NCBI RefSeq assembly: GCF_025602895.1
Contig: NW_026516505.1
Span: forward strand, 1-28,946
Length of the DNA stretch: 28,946 nt
Direction of reading: 5' to 3'
Source of the DNA: Polychytrium aggregatum
Taxonomy: Eukaryota; Chytridiomycota; Chytridiomycetes; Polychytriales
Part shown: piece after piece, positions 1 through 9,600 of the stretch
Layout: each line of letters starts with the position of its first letter
Position numbering within the stretch: position 1 is the stretch's first letter
Notes under the pieces: generated by a model
Databases searched by the model: none
Told to the model about the DNA's origin: nothing
Seen by the model: only the letters and a program-made list of their open reading frames with translations
Translations under genes and position numbers: made by a program

Positions 1-2748
1 AACGCCCTCGCACGTGGTTGGATCTCCAAATCCTCTTCTCCCGTTGGTGCTCCCTGCTTCTTCGTGAAGAAGCCCAATGGTGGTCTTCGCCTTTGCGTCG
101 ACTACCGGGGCCTCAATGCCATCACGAAGAAGAACCGCTACCCTCTTCCCCTCTTCCAGGATCTTCTGGATAAACTTTCTTCTGCCCGCGTCTTCTCACA
201 CCTTGACCTTCCTGATGCTTACCACTTGGTTCGTGTCAAGAAGGGCGATGAGTGGAAGACTGCTTTTGTTTGCAAATCTGGCTCTTACGAGTACAATGTT
301 ATCCCCTTTGGTCTTTCGAATGCCCCCGCTGCTTTTCAGTTTTTTATGAACGACATCTTCTCGGACCTCCTTGGTGTCTGTGTTGTCATTTATCTTGACG
401 ACATCCTGATCTTCTCAAAAGATCCCCTGGAGCATGAGGAGCATGTTAAGCTTGTTCTTTCTCGCCTTCGTGAACACTCTCTTAAGGTCAATCCGGCCAA
501 GTGTTCTTTTGACCTTTCTGAAGTTGACTTTCTCGGCATGATCATTTCTGCCGATGGCATTAAAATGGACCCTGCCAAGGTCGAGGCCGTTTCCCTTTGG
601 CCTGTTCCCTCTTCTGCTCGCGACATCCAAGTTTTTATTGGTTTCGCAAACTTTTACCGCCGCTTCGTCAAGGACTTTTCCGCACTTGCTCGTCCTTTGA
701 CTTCACTCACCACCAAATCCTCCACCTTCTCTTGGTCTCCCGAGGCCCAAGAGGCTTTTGATTCTCTTAAACGTTCATTCACTTCCGCACCTATTCTTCG
801 TTACTTTGATTTCTCCAAACCCGCTGTCATCGAGCCCGATGCTTCTGACTTTGCTCTGGGTGCCGTCCTTTCCCAGTTTGACCCTGACGGCGCTCTTCAC
901 CCCGTTGCTTTTCACTCTCGGCAATTCCGTCCCGCCGAGGTGAATTATGACACCCACGACAAAGAGCTCCTTGCTATTGTCGATTCCTTTACTGCCTGGC
1001 GTCATTACTTGATGGCTGCCGACCCCGATCATCCCACTCTTGTTTTCTCTGATCACCAGAACCTCACCCGGTTCACTTCCGCTTCCCAACTTTCTCGCCG
1101 CCAGTTCCGGTGGGCCCAATTCCTTTCTGATTTTGCTTTTCGCATTTACCACCGCCCTGGTCGCCTCAACACCAAAGCCGATGCTCTCAGTCGCCGTTCT
1201 GACTTTGAGATAAAGCCTGGTGACTCCCTCCACTCCACCAACTTCCTTCAGCTGTTCGAGTCTATTTCTCTCGACAGCATCACCGTTATCGGCTCGAACC
1301 CCGATTTTCTTTCCGAGATTCGAGCTGCCACCCTTTCTTGTTCCCTTCTTTCTGACTTCAACGCCAAACGTCTTGATGGCGATTACTCCTTCCGTGACGG
1401 TCTCCTTTACTTTAAAGACCTGATCGTTGTCCCTTCCCCCGAGCTCCAGCTCAAAGTGTTTGAGCAACGTCACTGCTCCGCTGCCGCTGGTCACTTTGGT
1501 CTTGCCAAGACCGTTGAGCTCATCTCCCGGGACTTTCACTGGCCCCGGCTTCGTAAGTCTGTGCGTCGCTTCATTGCTAATTGTGAAGCGTGCCAGCGAG
1601 CCAAGCCGTCCCGTCACTCCCCTTATGGTTTACTTCACCCTCTCCCCGTTCCTTCCGAACGTTGGTGGGACCTGTCGATGGACTTCATCACGGATCTCCC
1701 ACCTTCGAACGGCTTTGACTCCATCTTCGTGGTTAAGGACCGCCTGTCCAAACAAGCACACTTTGTGCCCACCACGAAGACGGTTACAGGCGAGCAAACC
1801 GCCGAACTCTTCCTCTCCCACATCTTCCGCTTGCATGGTTGTCCCCGGTCTATTGTTTCGGACCGAGGAACTCAGTTTACTTCGGCCTTCTGGAGGCGCT
1901 TCAATGAGCTTCTGAAGACGAAGATTTCCCTTTCTTCTGCCTTCCACCCCGAGACCGACGGTTCGACCGAGGTTCTCAACCAGGTCATCGAGCAGTATTT
2001 GCGTATCCATTGCAATTACCTGCAAGACGACTGGACCCTTCACCTTCCCCTTGCCGAGTTCACTTACAACAACTCGGAAAACACCTCCACTGGCATGACT
2101 CCCTTCTTTGCAGTCCATGGCCATCACCCCATTTTTGATCCCTCCATCATCCGTGTTCCTTCTGTTGTGCCCTCTGCCGAAGAACGTGTCGACCGACTTC
2201 AGACCGTTCTCGAGGATCTCAAGGCCAACCTCCGGGTTGCCCAAGAGTCCTACACTTTGCAGGCCAACAAATCCCGTCTCCCCACTCCCGACATCTCCGT
2301 TGGCGACCTCGTTTTTCTTGATCGTCGCCACATCCGCACCCTTCGTCCCTCCAACAAGCTTGATCAGAAAAAGCTTGGCCCCTTTAAAGTTCTTCGCCGC
2401 ATCAACCCCGTTGCCTTTGAACTTAAACTCCCTTCCACACTCAAAGTCCACCCCGTCTTTCATGTATCCCTCCTTGAACCCCGAACGAAGGACATTGTTC
2501 CCGAGTTCACCCAACCCGAACCTCCACCCATTCTTGTTGACTCCCAGGAAGAGTTTGAGGTCGAGACTGTTCTCGATTCTCGGCTCTTCCGTGGTCGCTT
2601 ACAGTACTTGGTTCAGTGGAAGGGCTATTCCGAGACTGACCGGTCTTGGGAGCCCGCTGCCAATGTTTCCCACGCCACTGATCTTGTTGCTGACTTCCAC
2701 CTTCGCTATCCCTCAAAGCCGAAGGCGACGCCCGGAGTTCGTCGCTAA
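1..2748 (+). CDS. pol: Pol polyprotein (RT-RNase H-integrase-chromodomain), 5' partial
   Basis: The reading frame is open from base 1, inside the RT fingers; the in-frame GTG at 64 is not a real start. RT copies element RNA, with the YLDD active site near 391-402. RNase H follows, with the EPDASD motif near 832 and DKEL near 958. The integrase has an HHCC zinc domain (HC...GH then CEAC, about 1470-1600) and D, D, E residues near 1681, 1861 and 1969. A C-terminal chromodomain (about 2550-2720, YLVQWKGY and SWEP motifs) probably directs integration to marked chromatin. No frameshift or stop interrupts the visible 915 codons, so this part looks functional. It is clearly a different family from the second chromovirus at 6009-12271: only the conserved motifs match. 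Codons favour C and T at third positions. Confidence 0.96.
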   Translation, partial: NALARGWISKSSSPVGAPCFFVKKPNGGLRLCVDYRGLNAITKKNRYPLPLFQDLLDKLSSARVFSHLDLPDAYHLVRVKKGDEWKTAFVCKSGSYEYNVIPFGLSNAPAAFQFFMNDIFSDLLGVCVVIYLDDILIFSKDPLEHEEHVKLVLSRLREHSLKVNPAKCSFDLSEVDFLGMIISADGIKMDPAKVEAVSLWPVPSSARDIQVFIGFANFYRRFVKDFSALARPLTSLTTKSSTFSWSPEAQEAFDSLKRSFTSAPILRYFDFSKPAVIEPDASDFALGAVLSQFDPDGALHPVAFHSRQFRPAEVNYDTHDKELLAIVDSFTAWRHYLMAADPDHPTLVFSDHQNLTRFTSASQLSRRQFRWAQFLSDFAFRIYHRPGRLNTKADALSRRSDFEIKPGDSLHSTNFLQLFESISLDSITVIGSNPDFLSEIRAATLSCSLLSDFNAKRLDGDYSFRDGLLYFKDLIVVPSPELQLKVFEQRHCSAAAGHFGLAKTVELISRDFHWPRLRKSVRRFIANCEACQRAKPSRHSPYGLLHPLPVPSERWWDLSMDFITDLPPSNGFDSIFVVKDRLSKQAHFVPTTKTVTGEQTAELFLSHIFRLHGCPRSIVSDRGTQFTSAFWRRFNELLKTKISLSSAFHPETDGSTEVLNQVIEQYLRIHCNYLQDDWTLHLPLAEFTYNNSENTSTGMTPFFAVHGHHPIFDPSIIRVPSVVPSAEERVDRLQTVLEDLKANLRVAQESYTLQANKSRLPTPDISVGDLVFLDRRHIRTLRPSNKLDQKKLGPFKVLRRINPVAFELKLPSTLKVHPVFHVSLLEPRTKDIVPEFTQPEPPPILVDSQEEFEVETVLDSRLFRGRLQYLVQWKGYSETDRSWEPAANVSHATDLVADFHLRYPSKPKATPGVRR

Positions 2749-2760
2749 GGAAGGGGATGA
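2747..2760 (+). other. Polypurine tract of chromovirus 1
   Basis: A purine-rich stretch (aaggaaggggatga, from the last base of the stop region) sits directly before the LTR start TGTTAG. This is the expected primer site for plus-strand DNA synthesis. Confidence 0.65.
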
Positions 2761-3551
2761 TGTTAGGGATAGCTTCTGCTTGTTCTCCACTTTGACTGCA
2801 CACTTGGCTGTTCTTTTGCCTTTCTGTTTGTTTGTGTGTAGCTTTGCAGTTCCCCTCCAATTTTCCGCCTTTTGCCTGCCATTTCCGCTCCTTCCGCACT
2901 TCCGTTTCCCCGCGCTGCTCCGCTTCCTTTGTCTTCTTCGCACGCGCCGGTTTGTTTGTGCACGCGCCTTGCTGCGATTGGTTGCAATTCGGCTGCCGGT
3001 CATGTGTCCCACCACCGGTGACTCATGACCTGCCTGACCGCCCCGATCTCTTGTTCATCTCGCATGCATTTGCCCCAACCTTATACTTGACCAATCCGCT
3101 TCTTGGACGTTGAGTCACATTGCTTCGCCTTTGCACGTTTCTCCTGCCAGGTGCTTCGCTTTTGCTTGCGCCTCCCTCGCTTTGGTTCTCTGCCTGTCTC
3201 GGTGGTCCTTCTCGGCCCTCGTTCGTGCATCGCCCCCTTCGCCCTGCTCGATCGCCCACTTTTCCCTCCCTTGGCCGCCCTTCGCTGCCAAGTCCGGACT
3301 TGTCTATAAATAGCCTGACCCCCGCGATGTGTAGTCGAACCTCAGCGTTCAAAATAGGACTAAATAAAGTGCCTTCTACTTTATTCTCTGAGTGTTCCTC
3401 ACGTCTCATTTCGAGACTAGTCTTATCTTGAACGGATCTTTGCTTCCCTCGCTCCCTCTCCGAGTCCACTTCGGACTTTACCCTTGCCTTCCCTGAGCTC
3501 ACTTCGAGCTCACTTCTTCTTTTGCCGTTGAGTCCCCTTCGGACTCTAACA
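2761..3551 (+). repeat. 3' LTR of chromovirus 1 (791 bp)
   Basis: Begins TGTTAG and ends CTAACA, a perfect 6-bp terminal inverted repeat with the canonical TG...CA ends, right after the polypurine tract. The right boundary is fixed because LINE sequence resumes at 3552. It holds a TATA-like box (3305-3312), an AATAAA signal (3363-3368), two bZIP-type 7-mers (3019-3025 and 3111-3117) and four small hairpins near the end (3403-3546). Confidence 0.9.
3305..3312 (+). promoter_or_regulatory. TATA box and downstream poly(A) signal in LTR 1
   Basis: TATAAATA lies at 3305-3312, with AATAAA 51 bases downstream at 3363. This order fits an LTR whose U3 promoter and polyadenylation signal flank the R region. 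Assigned from sequence only. Confidence 0.6.
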
Positions 3552-3718
3552 GTTCACCCGCTTGGTCTCAGACCTTGTGGGCAGCTGAGGCAGCACTAGG
3601 CTGCAACAGGAGTAAATAGGCTTGCCTGTGTACTCAACGTGCCGGGGTACCAACCTGTTGGACCTGATGGCTTGTCTTCTTGAATAAAGTTGACTATAGT
3701 AACAAAAAAAAAAAAAAA
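3552..3718 (+). mobile_element. LINE copy A, 3' tail only in window
   Basis: These 152 bases plus a 15-A tail match the 3' ends of LINE copies B (from 16232) and C (from 18909). They carry the last 12 codons of ORF2, the stop, a short 3' UTR with AATAAA, and the terminal motif GTTGACTATAGTAAC followed by poly(A). The rest of this copy was displaced to the left, beyond the window, by chromovirus 1. The poly(A) is followed with no spacer by CCTAA repeats. The last lines match copy C (TTGAATAAAG) rather than copy B (TTAAATAAAG). Confidence 0.93.
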
Positions 3719-3786
3719 CCTAACCTAACCTAACCTAACCTAACCCTGACCCTGACCTAACCTAACCTAACCTAACCTAACCCTGA
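3719..3786. repeat. Telomere-like tract (CCTAA with CCCTGA variants)
   Basis: Parsed directly: five CCTAA units, two CCCTGA, five CCTAA, one CCCTGA, 68 bp in all. On the other strand this reads TTAGG/TCAGGG. The C-rich strand running left to right is the orientation of a left chromosome end. The tract lies exactly between the poly(A) of LINE A and the 5' end of LINE B, so it is now interstitial. The pentamer is the arthropod-type unit; most fungi use TTAGGG, so whether this equals the host telomere repeat is unknown. Confidence 0.85.
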
Positions 3787-3800
3787 CACATCGAGTTCTC

Positions 3801-3935
3801 TGCTCCTGCCGCACCTATCCTGCTCCTGCTGCACCTGTCCTGCTCTTGCTGCACCTGTCCTGCTCTTGCTGCACCTGTCCTGCTCTTGCTGCACCTGTCC
3901 TGCTCCTGCTGCACCTGTATTGCTCTTGCTGCACC
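3801..3935 (+). repeat. 20-bp tandem repeats in LINE 5' leader
   Basis: Six full units and one partial unit of a 20-mer close to tgctcttgctgcacctgtcc; units at 3841, 3861 and 3881 are identical and the outer ones vary at one to three bases. They lie between the telomere-like tract and ORF1. Tandem leader repeats in other LINEs can carry promoter activity; that role is inference here. Confidence 0.9.
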
Positions 3936-4043
3936 GTGTGGCCTGCACCACACTGCTTTCACCTCTGTGTTTGTTCCAGCTCTGCCCCTCCAGTTCCCCG
4001 CCCTCGCTCCCACACTCCCTGTCCCCTTCCCCACTGCTGAGCG

Positions 4044-6008
4044 ATGTCCAAGGACAGACCCCAGCAGTCCCTTCTCCCGGCCTCGACCATCGCTGTCGGC
4101 AGCTTGATCTTCAAGCGCAAGGAGCGACCCGTGGCCACCCCTTCCTCCCCCGCCAAGCGTCGCCTGTCCTTGCCCGACGCAATGACCATGCTCCCCAGGC
4201 CGGAGCATGACGAGCGTCTCCCCGAGTCCGAGTTCCCGTCCGTGTCCGTGCCCGAGTCCAGGCTCCCGGCCCCGCCCGAGTTCAGGTTCCCGGCCGAACC
4301 CGACTTTTCGTTCCCGCCCTTGGACCGCGCTGCCGCCCGTGCCGCCGTCGACATTGATGAACTGGAGGACATCAATGTCGAAGAAGACCTCAGCCCGGAC
4401 CAAGAGCCTGACGCTGAGCCCTCGTCCTCCTGTGCCGACCAAGACCACCCTGCCGAGTCCCTGGCTCCCGTGTCCTCCTCCGCCGCTCCCCACCAAGACC
4501 ACTGTGCCATGGACATTGTTGTCCAGCCCAGTGCCGACGTCGTCTCGGTTCCTTGGCGCGACGAGTTCTGGCGCAAGTGGCACGCCTCGTCCGACGTCGA
4601 TGATCAGAAGGCTGCAACCCAGATCATCGACGTCACCAAGATGAACAACCAGCTGTGGATGGCCGTGACCGCCAAGCTGCAGTGCACTGTCCTGTGCCGC
4701 AAGTGCAAGCTCGCCTCGGCCGATCCCTGGATCGTCGTCAAGCACGGCAAGGACGAGCTCCAGCTCAAGTGTCCCCAGGCCCTCGAGGACGGACCCTGCC
4801 CCGGCCAGATGTCGGCCTTCCAGTTCTGGGCCCACATGAGCCGCACCACCAAGGAGTCCCGCAAGCTGTTTGTGGATGCGTTCTCGGACAAGTTCAAGGA
4901 GAACTTCCACACCAAGTGCGGCCTCAAGACCATGGACAAGCAGCGCGCCGTCCCCCGTGGTGCCTCTGAAGGCGCCCCTCGAGCAGCCCCTGCTTCCACT
5001 GCTGACCCCGTCGATCCAGCTCGTCGAGCTGTTGATGCTGTTGGCACTGCGTCCCCTGTCCCCAAGGCCAGGCCCGTCCTTCCGCCCCGACCCGTCGTCA
5101 AGGCCAAGACCCCTCCTCCGTCCCAGGCTCCCGTCCCTGCGATGAAACCCGAGGAGGCCCTCGCTATCCTCAAGCGAGAGGCTGACCGGGTGCAGTCCAT
5201 CCTGTTCGAGGCACTCGTGGCCGACAACATGGATGCTGCCACCAAGGCCATGGTCCAGAAGATCGCCAAGTCCAATGTGGCAATCAGCCGTGCCACGGAG
5301 CAGCTCCGCAAGTCTGTTGCCAACAAGACTGCCACCCCCAAGACCCAGTCCCCCGGTTCCAAGACCCAGTCCTCCGGCTCCCTCCCTGGCTCTGCCCCTG
5401 TTTCCGCCCCGTCTCCCTCGTACAAGGCCGCTCTCTTGAAGAACGTTCGGGAGGCCGAGAGCCGTGTCGGCCGCATGTCCGAGGCCAGCCAGCTCGACGA
5501 ATGGAAGAGGATGCTGACCACCGGCCGAATGCCAGGCTCCTCCAAGCCGATCCAGCCCAACCAGCACCGCCAGCCAGTCCTTGTCCCCGGGACGGTCGCC
5601 AACTCTGAGCTCCGGAACGACAAGTTCAGGGAGGCCGTCACCAACATGGACTGGCTGTACGTCGAGGGCATCCGCTGTGGCGACCTCGGCAGTGTCCGCC
5701 GCAACCTCAAGCGATGCGGCATCGACACCAGGGAGTTGGCCGAGATCAACTTCCCTGAGGCCACGGTCATGGAGGTCCTTGTCCGCGACAAATCCAACAA
5801 GGCCGACCTTGGTGCCCGTCTGGAGTCGCTGTCGTCCACACATGGCAGGGTCAGGGTCGTACCGGCCTACGACGTCATCCATGGTCTCAAGCACCATGGA
5901 CTGGCCCTGTCCCGATCCGATGCCATCAAGAACTTTATGGCAAAGTCCCTCCGCCAGGCAGCCAAGGCCAAGACCGCCCCTGTCCGCCGCTGCATCCAGA
6001 TGCGCATC
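4044..6008 (+). pseudogene. LINE ORF1, 5' part (interrupted by chromovirus 2)
   Basis: The first 655 codons of ORF1, the nucleic-acid-binding partner expected to coat LINE RNA. The start ATG at 4044 follows the repeat leader and heads a long frame. Residues 1-170 are Pro/Ser/acidic and probably disordered. Residues 205-295 hold a Cys-rich block (C214, C218, C221, C243, C252, C292) that could bind zinc but is not a standard CCHC knuckle. Residues 310-480 are a Pro/Ala/Ser linker with a helical stretch. A conserved-looking globular part from about residue 510 (WLYVEGIRCGDLGSVRRNLK) could be RRM-like. The frame then runs into the LTR at 6009 and would end with foreign residues. The remainder resumes at 12277 in phase, so the break is a single recent insertion. 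Confidence 0.88.
6004..6008. repeat. Target site duplication, left copy (GCATC)
   Basis: GCATC directly precedes the LTR start TGTCA at 6009 and recurs at 12272-12276 directly after the other LTR. Five bases is the usual Ty3/gypsy duplication length. Confidence 0.93.
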
Positions 6009-6589
6009 TGTCAAGACTGGACAACGGGGCAAGCAGGGAAGTGCGCAAGAGTCCTAATGCAAGACTCGAACGTAGGGAGAGGAGCGGGGACTGGACTGGG
6101 ACACAGAGTGTCAAGTGTGAAGCCAAAGTTTTATTCTAGATCCAAGGCTTAGGATACTAAAAATACAAAGTGGCAAGACGAAGGCAAAAGACAGAGGCTG
6201 GTCGGAGGGCTATTTATGCGAGCGCCAAGGATCGACGCTGCAGAGCGAGGGGGCAGGAGCGAAGCAGCGGCGGGGAGGGCGAAGCAGCGAGCGAAGCAGG
6301 TGGCGGCCGTGACTCGGGATCCGTGAGTCAGCGGGCGTCAGTGGCGGCGGCTTGGCGGCGCCAAGGCGTCAGGCGGCGTCGAGGCGGCGTCGTGGGCGTA
6401 ACCCATGACCAACAGCAAGGGAGCGGGAACGGAACACAGGCAGCGCGCGTGCTTGCGGTAAGACAACAAGGCAGCACAGCGCGGGAAACAAACAAACAGA
6501 AGGAAGGGAAAGCACTAAGACAGGCAAACAGAAAGGAAAGGGCAAGGGTAAAGGAAGGGAGTGGGCAAAGGCAGAGGGTGTTCATGACA
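6009..6589 (-). repeat. 3' LTR of chromovirus 2
   Basis: On the minus strand it starts TGTCATGAACACC and ends GTCTTGACA. It matches 11691-12271 with a constant offset of 5,682. A TATA-like CATAAATA (minus, 6219-6212) and an AATAAA (minus, 6135-6130) are present. A GC-rich stretch around 6240-6400 holds many GGCG/GGCGTC motifs and an inverted TGACTC...GAGTCA pair (6310-6330). Confidence 0.95.
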
Positions 6590-6602
6590 CTACCCCCCTC
6601 TC
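6590..6602 (-). other. Polypurine tract of chromovirus 2, overlapping pol stop
   Basis: On the minus strand GAGAGGGGGG is followed by TAG (the pol stop, 6592-6590) and then at once by the LTR. The plus-strand primer and the end of pol therefore overlap and leave no spacer. Confidence 0.7.
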
Positions 6603-9600
6603 AAGGCCCGAGCTCCGAGAGGGCCAGGCTTCGAGGGATGAGAGGAGTGGTAGGCAGCGACAGGCTCCGGACAATGTGCAAGATTGCTGGCGGGCTCCCA
6701 GGTGCAATCCATCACCGTGTAGCCACGCCAGTGCACAAGATACTGGAGCTTACCTCGGAACAGCCTGGAGTCCAGGATCTGTTCGACTTCCCATTCGTCG
6801 TGGCCGTCGACTTGGATGGGTGGAGGGGGCGGGATCGTTCGACCTGGGATCTTGTCGTCGGCGGCAGGCTCGAGCAGGGAGACGTGGAAGACAGGATGAA
6901 TGCGCATGGACGAGGACAAGTCCAACTTGAAAGCGCGGGAACCGACTTGAGCGACGATCTTGAACGGCCCAAGCTTGGTGTGGTCGAGCTTGGCCGTGGG
7001 TCGCTGGGTCTTGATGTTCTTGGCGGAGAGCCAGACTCGGTCTCCAACCTTGAACGGAGGGGAAGGGGAGTGGCCGGGGTCGTAGAACTTGGCTTGGGAG
7101 TCCTGGGCGAGGGCGATGTTGAACTTGAGTTCATCGTGGAGGGAGTGAATGGCTCGGGCTTGATCGTCGGCGACGGAGGCATTCTTGGTGGTGCGGGGAA
7201 GGGCGACGGAAAAACGAGGGTGGTAGCCGGTGTAGGCGAAGAAGGGGGAGCAGCCGAGGGTTGCTTGAGAGGTGTTGTTGTAGGTGAACTCGGCGTGAGG
7301 GAGGAGCTGGGCCCAGTCGTCTTGCTGGAAGTTGATGAAGCAGCGGAGGTACTGCTCGAGGATGGCGTTGACCCGCTCGGTCTGGCCGTCGGTCTGCGGA
7401 TGGAAGGCAGTCGACATCTTGTGCTTGATCTTGAGGCGGGTCAGGACGGCTTGGAAGAACTTGGAGGCAAAGGTAGATCCTCGGTCTGAGACGATATCGT
7501 CTGGAAGACCGTGCTTGGTGAAGACATGCTCGACAAACATCCGAGCAGTGTCTTCGGCGTTGGCCTCGTTGCTTGACGGGACGAAGTGGGCCATCTTGGT
7601 GAAGCGGTCGACAAACACACAGATGGCTGTGTGTCCAGAGGACTCGGGAAGCTGGGTGATGAAGTCGACCGAAACAGAAGACCAAGGGCGATCGGGAACA
7701 GGGAGCGAGGCAAGGAGTCCGTAGGGCTTGTGACGGGAGTGCTTGTTCCGCTGGCAGGTGTCGCATCCGGAGACATACTCCTTGATGTAACGACGCATGG
7801 TCGGCCAGTGGAAGGTCCGGGAGACGAGCTCGAAGGTCTTGGCGACGCCGAAGTGGCCGGCGGTCGGCGAGTCGTGGCACTCGACGAGGATCTTGCGCTT
7901 GAGCTCGGGGACATCGGGGACGCAGACGAGACCTTCAAAGAGCAGAAGGTCGTTGTCGACGGAGTAGCCGGGACAGGAGGCAGGGTTCTTGAGGACTTGG
8001 GACAGGATCGGACCAAAGGTAGAGTCCTTCTTGAGGCTTGACTTGATGAGGACGGCGATATCCTCAGACTCGGGGGCAACGGGAACGGCTCGGAGGGCGG
8101 AAACGAAGAGTTTTGGTGGCAGCAGGGTCTGGGTGTTCGGGGAGCTACGGGAGTCACCCCCCTCCTTAGGGAACTTGTCCTTGCGGGAGAGGGCGTCGGC
8201 GGCATTGTTGAGGGTTCCGGGTCGATACCTGATGACGAAGTTGTAGTCGCCAAGGATCTCGGACCAACGGACTTGGCGACGGCTGAGGTTGCGGGAGGTC
8301 TGGAAGTATTCAAGGTTCTTGTGGTCGGTGACGACCTCGGTGGCTTGGGAGGAGAACTCGAGGTAGTGTCTCCATTGCTTGAAGGCTGCGACGATGGCGA
8401 GAAGTTCCTTATCATAGATTTGATAATTCATTTCTGCATCGAGCAGCTTCCGGGAGTAGAAGGCCACGGGGTGGAGGAGGCCTTCGTCGTCGCGCTGACT
8501 GAGAACAGCGCCAAGAGCATAGTCAGATGCGTCGGCTTCGATGACGCACTGACGCTCGGGGTCGAAGTGGCGGAGGACAGGACCGGTGCTCAGGCATTCC
8601 TTGAGCTTCAGGAATGACGTTTGAGCCGAGGGAGACCAGGAGAACTTGATGTCCTTCTTCAGGAGGTCCGTCAGCGGGGTGGCGATCTTGGAATAATCCT
8701 TGACGAACCGACGGTAGAAGTTCGCCAGGCCGAGGAAGACTTGGATGTCGTGGGCAGATCGGGGGATCTCCCACTCCTGGATGGCCTTGACCTTGTCGGG
8801 ATCCATGGAGATTCCATCGGGCGAGATGATGAACCCGAGGAAGGCGACGGAGGACTGGTCGAACTCACACTTTTCAAGCTTGAGTGAGAGTCCGGCGTCT
8901 TGGAGCTTGGTCAGGACTTTCTTGACATGAGCCTCGTGCTCGGCAGGATCGGAGGAGTAGATGAGGATGTCGTCCAGGTAGACGACCACGAACTGGTCAA
9001 GGTATTCTCGGAGGACATCGTTGACGAAGGCTTGGAACGAGGCAGGAGCGTTGGTCAAGCCGAACGGCATGACGTTGTACTCGAAGTGGCCGTAGCGACA
9101 GCGGAAGGCCGTCTTCCACTCTTCACCTTCAGCGATGCGCAAGAGGTTGTATGCGCCTCGCATGTCGAGCTTGGTGAAGATCTTGGCCTTGCCGAGGTTG
9201 TCGAACGTCTCGGCAATCAGGGGCAAGGGACAACGGTTCGGCACGGTGATCTTGTTCAGGGCCCGGTAGTCGACGCAGAGACGGAGGGAGCCATCCTTCT
9301 TCTTGACGAACAGGACTGGGGCACCGGCAGGGGACTCGGAACGGCGGATGAAACCCTTGGACAAGTTCTCTTGGATGTAGGTGTGGAGGGCGTCCATCTC
9401 CGGCTTGGAGAGGTTGTAGACGGGCCCAAACGACGGGGACGCACCTTCGACCAACGGGATCGTGTGGTCGTAAGGGCGGTGCTGGGGGAGCTTGTCGGCC
9501 TCGGACTTGGAAAACACCTTGGCAAAGGACGAGTACTTGGAGGGGACAGAGGGCTCGGCCTTGGGCTTGGCTCCAGCGTCGACGGAGCAGAGGGACAGGA

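Larger units (their letters stand above)
1..3551 (+). mobile_element. Ty3/gypsy chromovirus 1, 3' half
   Basis: The 3' part of a Ty3/gypsy LTR retrotransposon cut by the window's left edge. Visible in order are reverse transcriptase, RNase H, integrase, a C-terminal chromodomain, a polypurine tract and a 3' LTR. That order (RT-RH-IN-chromodomain) is diagnostic of the chromovirus branch. The element ends inside LINE sequence: bases from 3552 match the LINE 3' end found at 16232 and 18909. It therefore inserted into the last codons of a LINE ORF2. The gag, protease and 5' LTR lie outside the window, so target duplication and insertion age cannot be read. Confidence 0.95.

Noticed and set aside
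3719-3786. Arthropod contamination, suggested by TTAGG units
   Set aside because: The flanking LINE, chromoviruses and right-hand genes form one consistent GC-rich context; a pentamer alone cannot assign the organism.
3801-3935. CRISPR-like regularly spaced repeats
   Set aside because: Units are directly contiguous with no unique spacers, in a eukaryotic LINE leader.
3777-6032. Long minus-strand open frame (751 codons) opposite LINE ORF1
   Set aside because: Gly/Leu/Asp-rich shadow of a GC-rich coding strand; no domain, and the plus frame joins precisely to its continuation at 12277.
6170-7489. Plus-strand frame of 439 codons across LTR and pol of chromovirus 2
   Set aside because: Starts inside an LTR, is highly charged and low-complexity, and lies opposite the conserved integrase-chromodomain region.
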